A stretch of DNA of 64,000 nucleotides, from the NCBI GenBank assembly GCA_001936135.1, contig CP012817.1, positions 1,984,001-2,048,000 on the forward strand, in the 5' to 3' direction. The notes beneath the pieces were generated by a model. The model saw only the letters and a list, made by a program, of their open reading frames with translations, was not told the origin of the DNA and did not search any database. The DNA comes from Saccharomycopsis fibuligera x Saccharomycopsis cf. fibuligera (taxonomy: Eukaryota > Ascomycota > Saccharomycetes > Ascoideales > Saccharomycopsidaceae). Below, piece after piece: positions 51,095 through 63,115 of the stretch; position 1 is the first letter of the stretch; each line of letters opens with the position of its first letter. The position numbers and the translations under genes are program-made.

Positions 51095-53533
51095 TCATTT
51101 CATATTAGCTTTAGATTTCTCTTGCATTTGTCTTTCTCTTTCGATCATTTCTTTTTCCTTTTTACTTTTTGGACCCGGCTTACTTCTGTATTTTTTCACA
51201 ATCTTACCTGCTTTATTGATATATTTTGTTGGATCCCTATTTATCATTTTATTTTGATTAGCCTCCTCAACTAGTGGGCCCCAATAAATGAAAAACCCAT
51301 CTTTAGTCACGGCTCTAGTTTCTTCCCAATACAATTCTGTATCATCAATAAACGGATCGTTTCTATCATATTTTCCAAGTTTGCGATTATTTTTAGCAAT
51401 CAATTTTTTGATCTTGGCTTCGGATTCTTTGATATTTTCAAAATCTTGTTGTTCTTGTTGTAATTCAAGTTGTTGCTGCAATTGTTCTTCTTTTTCTTTT
51501 TGTAATTTGAGCTGATTCTTTTTGAATTCCTTCAAAAGCTCATTATCCTCATTTCCCATCATTAACGAATCACCAATTTCATCATCATCGAATAGATCGT
51601 CTTTAAATGCATCAAGGGCAAAATTAGCATTTGGATGAATTGTTTTGAACCCGTACTTTTCTTCGGCAAGTTTCATCACATTTATAATAACTTGACCGTC
51701 ATTCATTTCATTTTTCCCATTTTTGTCATCTATTTTGTTCAATGCAACGTCAAAAATCAATGGGATATCTGATTTTTTTCTAGCATTTTCCTCATACTTA
51801 TCATATGCTTCATCAGCCTCAACTTCAACTTCGGCATCATCATCGTCATCGTCTTCTTCATCATCGTCATCATCGTCATCGTCGTCATCATCGTCATCGT
51901 CGTCATCGTCTATAACTTCAATTATCTTATTTTCTTCATCCGACTTACTATTTAATAAATCGCTTAACTTGGTAAGTCTTGGCGTGTCTGATCTTTCCAA
52001 CTTTACCGCTGGACTGCTAGGAGAGTCAGCGTGTGCTGATGTGGCAGATACAGATGCAGGCGCTGATGCTTGCGGTATAGGTATCATAGATTCTTCCGGT
52101 ACCAGTAGAGGTTTTTCTATGGAATGCAACCTCACGGGAATAACTTTTGCTTTGTTTTTGCTTTCTTTTGTTGGGTCTGGGCGAATAGCATATGGCTTCT
52201 CAATATGGGTCAATGGGTTTTGTACTTCGGTTTTATTATTAGCTGGATGAGCAGGGGTAATAGCTGCGGCTGACGATGACGACGGTGTTGCCGCTGGTGT
52301 TGCCGCCGCTGCTGCTACCGAAGAACTGCTTATCTTTTTGAGCTTGTCGCCAGAACCAATGTCATTCTCTTTTTTTGTAGTTTTCTTTGGTTTTCGCGCA
52401 GAGATGGTACCAGCACTTGCGCTAGTATCTTTAGTCTTCTTCAGCGTAGTGTCCTTTAAATTTTGCAGAGTATCAGATTTAGATTTCTTTGTTGCGGCGA
52501 TAGAAGAGGTAAAATTGCTGGAAACAGAAGTAGCAGAAACAGGTAGCGCCGCAGTACTAGTAGCCTCGTGTTTAACCACTGGTGCTGCACCGGTATCTGT
52601 TTTCAATGACGGCGGTACCTTCTTAGCTGCACTTTTTTCGGCTGTTTTATTCGCCGCAGACTCATTGGTCTCGTTGATTATAATGATCTCTTTGCTCTTG
52701 TTGGCTGCTTCAAACGCTTCTTTTTCCTTTTGAGCTTTAGTCTTTCGTTGCCGTTTTGGTGGTTTATTTGGGTCATCATCTTTTGGTTTTCTTTTTTGCC
52801 TAGGTTTCCTAGGCTTACCAGTAGCTGTGGTGGTCGCGGTACCAGCGGCACCATTTGCTCCGGCTGGATCCTGGATGATTATTAAGTCATCGCTATCCTT
52901 GCCCTTGCTGGTATTATTACTGTCTTTGGTTTTGGCTCCAGTTTTGCCTTTGGCCTTCGTCGCCGAACCAGATAGCTTCTTGCCCTCCTTCGTGGGAGTT
53001 GCGGCGCTTGCCTTGGCTATTTTAGCGCTGGCGCTGGTGTTGGTGCTAGCGCTGTCTTCATCGTTGGCCGAGAGGATATCAGCAATCGAAATCGGCTTCA
53101 AGTGAAGGGGCACTGTCCCATTGCTACTGCTATTGGTGGTGGTGGTGCTGATGCTTGCTGCAGAGCCAGTAAGGTCGCTGATGTTGGCGTTCTCCGCTTG
53201 GGACGGTTCCACCGCGGAAAAGGTAGAGTCCAGATTATTCACGATGGACGATAAAAGGATTCTTGATGACTTTGGTTGCAGCGGCGGCGGCGGCGGCGGC
53301 AAGGGCGACAGAGCTGCCGAACTGGCAGCGGGACTGGTATTATTGGTGGTGTTTTTGATGCTGTTTTTGATGCTGGAGGCGCTACCAGAGTCTGTGGCTG
53401 GAGATTTGCCATCGTCGTTGGACAAGAGAGACGATATGCTGACCATTTCTGGGAAAGGTTGTTAGTTTGACTGGCTGGGAGATGACGAAGAAGAAAAGAA
53501 AAAGTGTGATGGCGACTTACTGCCTCGGCCCAT
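51095..53533 (-). CDS. HPC2: HIR complex subunit Hpc2 (HUN domain), 13-nt first exon
   Basis: Join of 53533-53521 and 53448-51095 gives 788 residues. The diagnostic HUN (Hpc2/ubinuclein) domain is near residues 700-735: DPFIDDTELYWEE, then KDGFFIYWGPLVEE. Hpc2 is part of the HIR histone H3-H4 chaperone, which represses histone genes and deposits histones outside S phase. The body is low-complexity: Ser/Ala/Lys-rich, an AT-hook-like PRKPRQKRK stretch, and a long Asp/Glu run (51839-51910). The first exon (ATGGGCCGAGGCA) followed by GTAAGT, an AACTAAC branch site and CCCAG acceptor gives MGRGKMVSISSLL in frame. A start at 53446 is the unspliced alternative. Confidence 0.85.
53449..53520 (-). other. 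Intron in HPC2
   Basis: 72 nt: GTAAGT donor right after a 13-nt exon, AACTAAC about 15 nt before a TTTCCCAG acceptor. All three signals are near consensus. Confidence 0.82.
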
Positions 53534-53863
53534 TTTTGGTGGTTTTTAGCGTGTTATGTGGTGTGAGGCGATGTGTGGATGGGATATGGGTGGGGTGTGC
53601 TCTAGTCAGAACCAAAAGCTCTCAGCTACTACATTCCAGCACAACCCAATGCTGTTTTCTTGTCTTGGTTTTTTGCTTTTTGTTTTTTGTTTTTCGAATG
53701 TGGCGGGGCCCAGACATCTGCTGTGTGAGATTAGTGCGTGTGCAACTAATTGATTGTTCTCTGTTTTTCGTGGCAGTTTACTACGGCCATTTAATTCCGC
53801 CCATCCTCTGGTGCTGCAGCGCCTCTGGGCCGTGTTTTGTGCTACTTGTACTGAAAACAGGTC

Positions 53864-53895
<32 letters not shown>

Positions 53896-53997
53896 GGCTG
53901 CTGTGCGAACACCAAACATCCATTGCGTCCCATATATATATGTATAACAATAATACTAATAATAATAATACTAATAATAATAATAAGCTCAACACCG
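53534..53997. other. HPC2 upstream region / ADH 3' flank with trinucleotide repeats
   Basis: 464 bp. A perfect CTA repeat (about 10.7 units) spans 53864-53895 and an imperfect AATAAT/ACT repeat about 53947-53985. No gene seen. Confidence 0.65.
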
Positions 53998-55077
53998 CTA
54001 ACTACCAAACTCCTTGTCGTAATCGACAAAGGTGAATCTGTACCGAACGTCGCTGTTCGCAGCTCTCGTGAGCGCCTTCTTAGCGTTTTCTTTGTTGATT
54101 GGAACCTCTTCCACCCAGGCCTTGATGCCTTTCTCGCTAGCAAGTTGCAACATCTCGAGAATCTCTTTTCTTGAGCCGAGCAAGCTGCTGCCCATTGAGC
54201 AGGCGTTGCGCATGAAGGTTCTAGTGGTGACTTCAAACTTGCCGTCTGCCGGCAAGCCCACCGCCACGTACTGGCCGCCCACCACCAACGTGGAAAGGTA
54301 ACCGCCAAAGTCATAGCCCCTGGCAGAATTAGCGGTGGCAATGATCAAATCAAGTTTTCTGGCGTTAGCGGCGAACGCGCCAGGCTCGGAAGTGGCGATG
54401 TAATGGTCGGCGCCTAGTTTCAAAGCGTCCTCCTTTTTGGAACTGGTTCTAGAAAAGACGTACACCTCGGCGCCCAAGGCTTTGGCAAACTGGATGGCAA
54501 AATGACCAAGCCCGCCAATCCCAACAATCCCCACCTTCTTACCGGGACCGGCGCCATGTCTGACCAACGGTGAGTAAACAGTGATGCCGGCACAAAGCAT
54601 CGGCGCCACAGTAGACGAGGCCAACGGGTCGGGGATTTTGAACACAAAATGTTCGTGGACTCTGGCATGGGATGCGTAGCCGCCGTAACTGACAGACCCG
54701 TCGGCATATTTGGAGTTGTAGGTGCCCACTGACTTCGGGCAGTACTGCTCGTTGTCGCTGTGGCAGTCATGGCAAGAGAGACATGCAAAAGATTGGGCCC
54801 CGACACCGACTCTGTCCCCTACCCTGACAGAGGTAACTTGGCTACCAACGTTGACAACAGTGCCAACAATCTCATGCCCCACAATCATCGGGTAGATGTA
54901 TGTCGGCTTTTCTGTCCATTCTGATTTCAAGTTATGAATGTCCGAAGAACAAATGCCGCAAGCTTCAATCTTGAGGTCGACATCGTGGTCCGCAAACGGC
55001 TTGGGGCTGAACTTGATCTTCTCCAAGTCGCTCCATTTTTCAGGAGACAACGCAGCAAGGCCCTCGAAGGATGTCAT
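53998..55077 (-). CDS. ADH6: NADP-dependent cinnamyl-type alcohol dehydrogenase (Adh6/7-like)
   Basis: Encodes 359 residues, medium-chain zinc dehydrogenase. Catalytic zinc ligands are Cys43 (in CGICSSDIH), His68 with Glu69 (GHE) and Cys162 (MLCAG). Structural zinc is bound by Cys99, 102, 105 and 113 (CLSCHDCHSDNEQYC). The nucleotide-binding GIGGLG is at 186-191, followed by SRTSSKK, a Ser/Arg/Lys context typical of NADP preference. Full-length similarity to S. cerevisiae Adh6 is clear (VRVHEHFV, ITVYSPLVR, ADHYIAT, DVRYRFTFVDYDKEF). The family reduces aromatic and branched aldehydes to alcohols. GC-rich with no CTG leucine seen. A TATATATAA box lies upstream; the gene is divergent from KEL1. 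Confidence 0.9.
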   Translation of the reverse strand: MTSFEGLAALSPEKWSDLEKIKFSPKPFADHDVDLKIEACGICSSDIHNLKSEWTEKPTYIYPMIVGHEIVGTVVNVGSQVTSVRVGDRVGVGAQSFACLSCHDCHSDNEQYCPKSVGTYNSKYADGSVSYGGYASHARVHEHFVFKIPDPLASSTVAPMLCAGITVYSPLVRHGAGPGKKVGIVGIGGLGHFAIQFAKALGAEVYVFSRTSSKKEDALKLGADHYIATSEPGAFAANARKLDLIIATANSARGYDFGGYLSTLVVGGQYVAVGLPADGKFEVTTRTFMRNACSMGSSLLGSRKEILEMLQLASEKGIKAWVEEVPINKENAKKALTRAANSDVRYRFTFVDYDKEFGS

Positions 55078-55867
55078 AGTTGTTTTTGATGGTGGAGGGC
55101 ACTGGTGAGAGAACTGGGAGCGGCTGCGGTATGTAGTTACATGGTCTGTAGTCGGTACCGTCTGCCATCGGTGGCTTTATATATAAGTCCTGCTAGCCAC
55201 TGGTGGTGGAGAAAGAAAGACAGAGCTCCTGTCTTTGTCCCAAACAGGAAGCTGCCGCGGGCGGTTAATGAGGGCCTTTGATTATGCATGAAGCTGTCTG
55301 ATGAAGCCCCCGGGAGTGGGAATGCGTAGAGTGCCGCAGGTGTCATGGATTACGTAATTTATGACACACAGGCTCACCAGGTTATGAGCGCGGCCACAGA
55401 GAACGTGATCTATTGTACCGGCCACAATAGCACCCCCCTTTGAGGGTCGCCCACGCCCCCAGTGCGTCTCCCCGTTAAAAGCAGCATCTGAAGTGGAAAA
55501 AAACCGCTGGAAATTTAACGCCAGAAACACTAAAAACACCGCAGTTGAACCGAATTTGTTGCGTCGTGTAATTTCTGATCTGGCTACCGGTAACGTTCCT
55601 GAGAATATTGCGACAATCGTCACTTATTCGCCCACCTACATTGTTTCTGCTACACGGATACTCGCTTTTATTCCCTCTGTGCCGCTGAGAATTTTTCTGT
55701 TTTATCTCAGCCATATCCTTTCTCTTCTTTTTTTCCTTTTTGCTTCTTTCACCTGTTGCACTTCCTTCCTTTACTTCGGAGCCCCTGTTTCCATATCTGT
55801 TTCGTTGACTTCACGCCGAGCAGCCTTCCGCCTCCACATCAGATCTACTCCTGATATCTATCCAACC
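55078..55867. promoter_or_regulatory. Divergent ADH6-like / KEL1 promoter
   Basis: 790 bp. On the minus strand a TATATATAAA box at about 55177-55187 lies about 100 bp upstream of the ADH start. A CCCCT element (stress-response type) is at about 55436. The KEL1 frame is open through the right half, but only from a GTG. Confidence 0.5.
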
Positions 55868-56211
55868 ATGGCGCCATTCAAATTTGGGAAAAAAAAAAAC
55901 AAGAGTGCAGAAAGCAAGAGAAACAACTCAGTATCCAAAAAAGACCCAAAGTCCCCCGGCACTTTCAATTCTGTCGAGTCCAACGAGTCCTCTGAGAAAA
56001 CCGCGTCCTCCTCCTTAAATAATGAGCTCTCCTCTCAGTCTCCTCTCCAGCATAAGCCAGTAGGCGAAGTCAAGCTGTCGAACGAATTCATCAATAGAGG
56101 CAACCTTGATACCAGCAACAAACTGTTGCCAAACCCAGCGATCAATAGCGCTTCCGGATCAGGCCCTGGTCCTGCCTCGTTCCACCAACCACCGCCGCAC
56201 CAACAACAACC

Positions 56212-56255
<44 letters not shown>

Positions 56256-59200
56256 CGCAGTCGCAGTCGCAGTCGCAGTCGCAGGCTGCCTCTGGCTCTG
56301 CCCTGATGAATCTGCTGAGACAATTACCTTTGATTCCAACCGCTGGCCAACCGTTATCACCAATCGAAGCTTCCAACGGCGGCATTGGCGGTAACATTCT
56401 AGGCGCAACCAACCAAAGTATCCTTAGATCTCCGCCCCAGCCAGGCAGCAGACAAGGCTCTGGTAACTTACCTCCAAATGGACCAAACGGAACTTTCAAC
56501 AGTCACCATGGACCAATCCAGTCTCCTTTCCAAAGCCAACAGCAGTCTCAGTACCCAAACCCTCAGCTGCAGCCACAGCAACACCATCCTGCTGGCCAAC
56601 CGTACCCCGGCGCTAAGGGCGCTATTCATAACCCAATGAATCCATTCAATAACAACAACGGTAACGGCGCCAACGTCAATATTCACGGTAACGGTACCAT
56701 GCGGGGAAACAGATCTAGCGATCAAGTGTTTCCAAATGGCCAACTTCAACAGCAGCATTCATACCCATACCAATATCAACAGCAACCTCCTCAGCAGCAT
56801 GCTAACTTTCAGCTGCAGCATCTTCAACAAGCTATTCAAAGCTTCACTCCTTGGGCAAGAGTTAAACTCACCGCTTCGCCGTTCCCAAGATATAGACATA
56901 CTTCCTCTTCAGTGATTTCTGAACAAGGGCATGTGTTTGTCATGGGTGGTTTGAGAGAAGGCTCAGTTTACGGTGACTTGTGGGCTTTGAATTCCTCTAC
57001 TTTTGATGCCAAATCAATAGAAAATTTCGATGGAATTCCTGCTCCTAGAGTCGGTCACAACAGTTGCCTTTGTGGGAATGCTTTTATAATTTTTGGTGGT
57101 GATACAATTCAAACAAACGAACAAGGTGAACTCGATAATGATTTGTATCTTTTTAACATTAACTCGTTGAAATGGACCATACCTCATCCTCAGGGCGAAA
57201 GGCCATGTGGTAGATATGGTCACACTATTGGGGTGGTGGCCAAGACTAATATTCAATCGAAATTGTACCTTTTTGGTGGTCAGCTAGATTCTAAAATTTT
57301 CAACGATTTATGGATGTTTGATTTATCATCTTTCAGAAAACCTACGTCACATTGGGAAAAAGTGGTTTTTGATAATGATCCGTCGGATATTGATAACTTG
57401 CCACCACCATTAACTAACCATTCTATGATTATTTTTAACTATAAGTTGTACCTTTTTGGTGGCTCAAATTTGACTAGCTTGTCTAACGATTTATATTGTT
57501 ATGATCCGACTAGTAACACCTTTTCTAAAAAACTTTGCACCGGGGACATTCCACCACCAGTAGAAGAACATTCCACTACATTGATTAAAAACTTGATGGT
57601 GGTTTATGGCGGCAAAAATAGTAAAAATGAAACTGTTAATGACTTGTATATTTTGAATTTGAACTCATTGCATTGGACGAGAGTTGAATCTTTCAATTTA
57701 AACCCAGGTCCAAGATGTGGTCATTCCATCACTGCAGTTTTCAACCACTCTAGAAAACAACAAAATCAACCATCACTGCAAGATCTTGACGACATGCAAA
57801 AATTCCAAAATGCCCAAGTAACACCTACAAAAGTGTCTCCAAATGCTCTTGCTTCCAATGTTATTAGCCACTCTAAGAACAAACTTTTGATTATGGGTGG
57901 TGATCAGTTGGATTACTGTACCCCAAAAATTGGCAGCTTTGAAAATAGCAGCAGAGATGAAAATTTTGGTACAATGATTTATTTGTTTGATTTGGATTTG
58001 TATAATGAATGGTCGGTAAAGTTTAAGAATTTTGATCTTTGGGATGAAAAGTTGCCACAGCAACAAGATAACAGCGTTCCTCAGCAAATACCACAACAGC
58101 AGTTACTAGCGCAGCAACAACAGCAATTCGCTAATGGTGGTCAAGAATTTGTCACTAAAAACAGAAGTTTCACTGATCCAGTGGCTCCAGGAAGTGCACC
58201 AGCTGGCAATCCAAGCAACAGCAAACCATTTTTTGATCATAGATCGTCAATAAATGCCCCCTCTTCGGATACAATTCCACAATTGGGTCATAAATCATCA
58301 ACTATTCAGTCGATTCAAGAAGAACCTGCTCCAAACGTTAGTCGTGCTAGGGAAATTCAGCAACAGCAACCACAAACTACTTTTCAACAAGAGATCAAGA
58401 ATAGTGCTAATGGCAGTAGTGCTGGTATACCAGTTCCAGGTGTGCCTCAACATAAAGATTCATTCGGATCTATTGGTGGACATAATGATGTGTTTAGCAC
58501 TCCACCAACAACAACTCAAGGGTCACCAAAGCAAGAACCTGCGAGTATAGTTGTTAATGGTACGAACAGTGAGCAGCAATCCAAATTGGAAGAGTTGCAA
58601 AATTCTGGTGCAGCAACTGCGTTAGCAGCAGCAGCAGCAGCAGCAGCATCAGCAACTGGCGTAGTTGGCGGTTCTGCTGGTTCTTCAAGTAATCAAGATA
58701 GTATTGATGAAACTCCACAAAAAAAGATTAATAATGAAGTGTACCAGCCGCAAACAGATCAAAAGAGTGAATTTGATTTATTGGACACATACGTTAACTC
58801 TTCAACAGACTTGCTTGAAAAATTTAACACTCCAAATAAAGGTAATGGCAATACTCCCAAAGTTAAAAAGCTCGAGTTACTGCAACAACAAAAATCGTTC
58901 CAGGAAATCGATGGCCCACAGACCCCTGTTCATGATACTATTGATAATTTTGCTGGTGCTGGGCAACCGGGAAGAAGAGAATCTATTCCTGCTAGATCAC
59001 CAAAAAGAAGCGGCGGGGTTGGAACATCAAATCCCTCTTCACCACAGACTAACAGAGCAGTTGGAAGTTTTAATAGTAATAGCAATAATGGTAATTCTAG
59101 TCCAAGTATTTCCAATAACTTGGCTGGCATTGTTCCTGCTTCTGCAATCACTGTGCTCCCCGAAGAACAACAGCAAAGATCCATTGATGGAAAATTAACT

Positions 59201-61009
59201 GATACTGCTACTACTGCAAAGAGTGAGGATCAATCTCGTGATATTGCATCGGCTGCTAACAGCTCTACTGGCGTCACTGGCGAGACTGAAGCCACTGAAC
59301 AAGGTTTGTCATCACAGGAAAAGCAACAGTTCAGTAAAGTAGTGGAAATTTTGGAGAATAAGTTGTCCCAATTGAAACTTGAAATGAACGACCAAGCCAA
59401 GATTGCTAGTGAGAAATTTAGTGAACTTTCTCATGCTAATGAATTACTTCTTTCTGAAAACAAAAAAGCTGATGAATTACTACAATCCACTGTGGAGAAA
59501 TATAGTGCTCAAGTCGAAACTTTGAGACTTGACTTGGATGCTAGAAATAAAGAAATTGAAGATTTGAAAAAGGATGCTGATAAAATTCATAAAAATTACC
59601 AAGAGCAGTTTGTCAATGAAACTTCTCAATTCAAAGAGGAGTTGGATACCAAAGACAAAAAAATTAGTGAATTGAAAGCTGTTGCTGCTGCAGTTGCCAC
59701 TGGCGTTTCTGGTGCCGGAGCAGGTGTAGTTGCTGGTAAACATCTAGCTACCAACGATAGCAATAGTCCAAATGATAAAAACGACGCTAATGATGAACAC
59801 AAGAAAATTGTTGAAAATTTGAAAGCAGAATTGCAAGCTAAAGACAAAGTTATTGAAGAATTGAATGCTAAAGCTGATAGTGAGTTGTCTAAAGGTATTC
59901 TTGAGAGTAGCTCACCAATAAACACCACTGCCGGCCCTAATGCTAATGCCATTGATGAAAGAGATCATAATGCGACTAAGCGTGAAAATATTGAGCTCAA
60001 ATCTGAATTAATTAAACTTAAAGCTAATAACGAAACCTTAAGCCAAAAATTCAATGAATTTGAACCATTCATGAATAACTCTATTATTGAGCTTGAAAAA
60101 CTCAACAATATTATTCAACATCAACAGAATGAAATTGCTGAATTGACTCAACAAGCAGCGAAGTCAGAACAACATATTGAAGAAATTAATAAGTTACAAA
60201 CTGAAAATGATATTCTTCATAAGCAGTTAGAAAATTTGAAACGCGAACGTGCCGGTAAGAGAACTTCAACCAATGATAAAATCAGCAATATTTCTACTGA
60301 CATCAACAAACTTGTGGCCTTGTGGCGCACTAAAAAAGAAGCTGCTTCAGATTTAGATCGTTCTTTAATTACGGATGAATCTATAAATGAAAGCAGTAAT
60401 GATGAAGATTTTGCTAATCGTTCAGTCGTTTCTAGTGTCTCTTCAGTATCCAACAACAAAGCCTTTAGCCAACTTCATAGCCAAATCAACGAAATGATTC
60501 ACATTAACAAAGAACAAGAAAATAAGAATATTGCCCTCCAAGAAAAAATCACTGAGCTCACTACTGAAATGGCCACTTTGAAAGAACAAAGCGTTAAAGC
60601 TAATGATTTTGAGAAATTGGAAGAAAATTACCTCAATGCGATGAATAGCATGAAAAAAACTGGTAAAGCATTAGACATGTCTCAAAAGGAACTTAATAAA
60701 CAGAAGGAACAAAATAATGCATTGAAAACTGAAATTGAAGAGTTGAAATTGTACAGAGCTTCGAGGAAGAGTAACTCCAGAAATAGTGTTGAACATGGTA
60801 GTAACGGTGGCGCGATTGGTAAAAATGTTGCAAATGGTGATGATTTTGATGAAGATGATGATGATGAAGATGATATGAAGAATGCTCATTATAATTTCAA
60901 AATCAAAGACTTAGAAGCTGAGTTGTTTATAATTAAACAAGAAAGAGATGAGTTGAAGGAGAGTGTTGTATCATTGAGAAAAAAATTGATTAATTCTGCT
61001 AAGTCATAA
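55868..61009 (+). CDS. KEL1: Kelch-repeat cell-morphology protein (Kel1-like)
   Basis: Encodes 1713 residues from the first ATG (MAPFKFGKKKNKSAE). The frame stays open 125 codons upstream but contains no ATG. Six or so kelch repeats form a propeller at about residues 325-715 (HVFVMGG, AFIIFGG, KLYLFGG, KLYLFGG, LMVVYGG, KLLIMGG). A long Ser/Gln/Asn-rich linker follows, then coiled coil from about 1147 to the end. A pure (CAG)14 run followed by five TCGCAG units encodes Gln and Ser-Gln near residues 116-139. In S. cerevisiae Kel1/Kel2 act at polarity sites, in cell fusion and with Lte1 in mitotic exit. Kel1 versus Kel2 cannot be separated here. Confidence 0.86.
56213..56284 (+). repeat. (CAG)14 plus (TCGCAG)5 coding microsatellite in KEL1
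   Basis: Pure CAG tract of 14 units then five TCGCAG units, in the Gln frame. Purity suggests length polymorphism. Confidence 0.92.
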
Positions 61010-62748
61010 AGTGAGTGGCAAAATTGTCTAAATGTCATTCAGAGCTTAAGTAGACCTGTTTGATGATTGGCTGTTGCCACTAAATCGAGTGAGAAAAAAA
61101 GTTGTCTCCGAATATTTAATATTGAACTTTTTTTTATTCTTTTTTTTTTTTTGAAAAAAAAAAGTTTGTAATTTTGTTTATTACCAATCTATTTATTGAA
61201 TTTTATATTTTTGACCTTTGCTTGTTTACTCAAATTTATCTTCTTTTTTTTGTCTTAATGTTTACGCTTCTGTTGAGTATTTATTTATTAACTGCTTCTA
61301 GTTTTGTTTTTGATTTATCTGTTATCTGTATTTTTGCTTCCTCAGCTATATATTCATGTCTAAAATATATTTATTTGCACTAAAAATAACAAATATGCTT
61401 GCAATATACATAATGAATTATTGTTGTAGTTTTTAAGCTATCTTAGTCATTATTACACTGAAATATTCAATCAATAGCACAATTGTGGTGACGAGCACCG
61501 TGTGGATATCTTTGAAAATAAAAGAAGGCTTTACTCCCGTTCTCACAAAAAAGTATGGTGTACTGCAACGTAATAAGATGCAGCAAACCATGACCTACGG
61601 TAAATTATGGGCTTTTGGGAACCCTTTTTGGCCGTCAATATCTCCCTACATGGGGTTGTGGAAATAGAATGTCTACAGTCACTTATTCTAAAAAGTTTCT
61701 AGCTAAGGTTTCGTATCTCTCATTAAAGGGTTTGAAACTTTTATAAATGCTTTTCTTTTAATAACTCATAATATTGACTTTCTTTTACTTTACGTTCACA
61801 TGCTGCTATAGCCATTGTAGCAAACAGTGACATTTTTTTTACAGCCCGAAAACCACTTATCATGTTTCTTGGTGACTTCGAAACACCTATACATTAGTAG
61901 TGCATGAAACCATGTGCATTTAAATGCTTTTATTCACCTGCGTTACGCAAACGCAAAATGCCTACAATCACTACTTTGTTCATTACTTCATATAGTGTTT
62001 GCGTAGCGGATGTCATGACGATTAACAGTTTTTCTGACAGAAGGGAAAAGTTGCATTCTATACATCCAAACATCGTATATTCATCGGTGTAAGGGTTTGC
62101 TGGCTTTGGCTTTTGTGTCTTTATTTTTCCTGTCCGTATTCTTTGTAATATTTCGATTTTCACACACATACAATTGCACTGTAATTCACATAGTTAAAGC
62201 TCAAGGGTGATAGCCATATTACCCAAAACTTCATGGCTAGTTGAGAAGCTGCATAAAAAAAAGAAAAAAAAAAATAATGGAAAGTAGAAAACCTGTTCTG
62301 TTAATTGGTACATAGAACAATGTACTTCCTTTTCGTACCATAAAATAATGTAGACAGGTCCTCATACACGAGATAGACCGAGTAAACAGCTATGACCAGA
62401 CAACTGATTTCTCAACAGCGGAAAAAATTCATGATAATCTGATATAAAATATACTGTATGAAACATCTATACTTTCATAGGTTCATTGAGAGTCTAACCT
62501 TGTGTCTTTGGAGTAGAAGTTACTTTTGATTAATGATTGACTACATATTAGATATTGTAAAAAAATGAGGTATTATTGATGTAAACAAACAAATTCTATA
62601 ATTAAAAAATCATTTGAAGTAAAAAAAAATGAAAAACTTTAATCGGAAAACCAAAAGGGTCGCTTCGAAACTCATGTTGTAAGAGAAAATTAAAGAAAAA
62701 AAAAAAAAAAAAAAGAAAACTGTGTAAAAGGCCAAATGAGAAAGTAAG

Positions 62749-62791
<43 letters not shown>

Positions 62792-63115
62792 CAACTTTGG
62801 GTATGAAAGGTAGGTAGATAGGTTTGTTCAACCATTTTTATTGTCAAATGACAATAGTTCTATAGTATAAGAAATAATATAAGTATATATATTCATATTT
62901 AATAAAAAGAAACGTTTTGGAAATTGACTTGAGACAATATTATCAACAACAAACGCATGAAATCTGTGTTACAGAAGCATCAAGAAGAACGACAAAAGGT
63001 AAAGTTCAAGCTACTTTAAAAAGCTTCAGCATTAAACCGCAACATAATGAGGAGATTCCATAAATTTCATATTCAATTATTGCATCAGCCTCATACTTTG
63101 GCTAATTCAATCAGA
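61010..63115. other. 2.1 kb convergent region between KEL1 and TRK1
   Basis: No gene recognised. Holds T-rich DNA after KEL1, several A-runs, and a 37-base A run at 62753-62789. Short frames only. Confidence 0.6.
62753..62789 (+). repeat. 37-base poly(A) run
   Basis: Uninterrupted run of A, the longest homopolymer in the window; another 17-A run lies about 40 bp to its left. Confidence 0.85.

Noticed and set aside
55493-55867. 125-codon N-terminal extension of KEL1
   Set aside because: No ATG in the extension (it opens with GTG); the first ATG at 55868 gives a family-like start.
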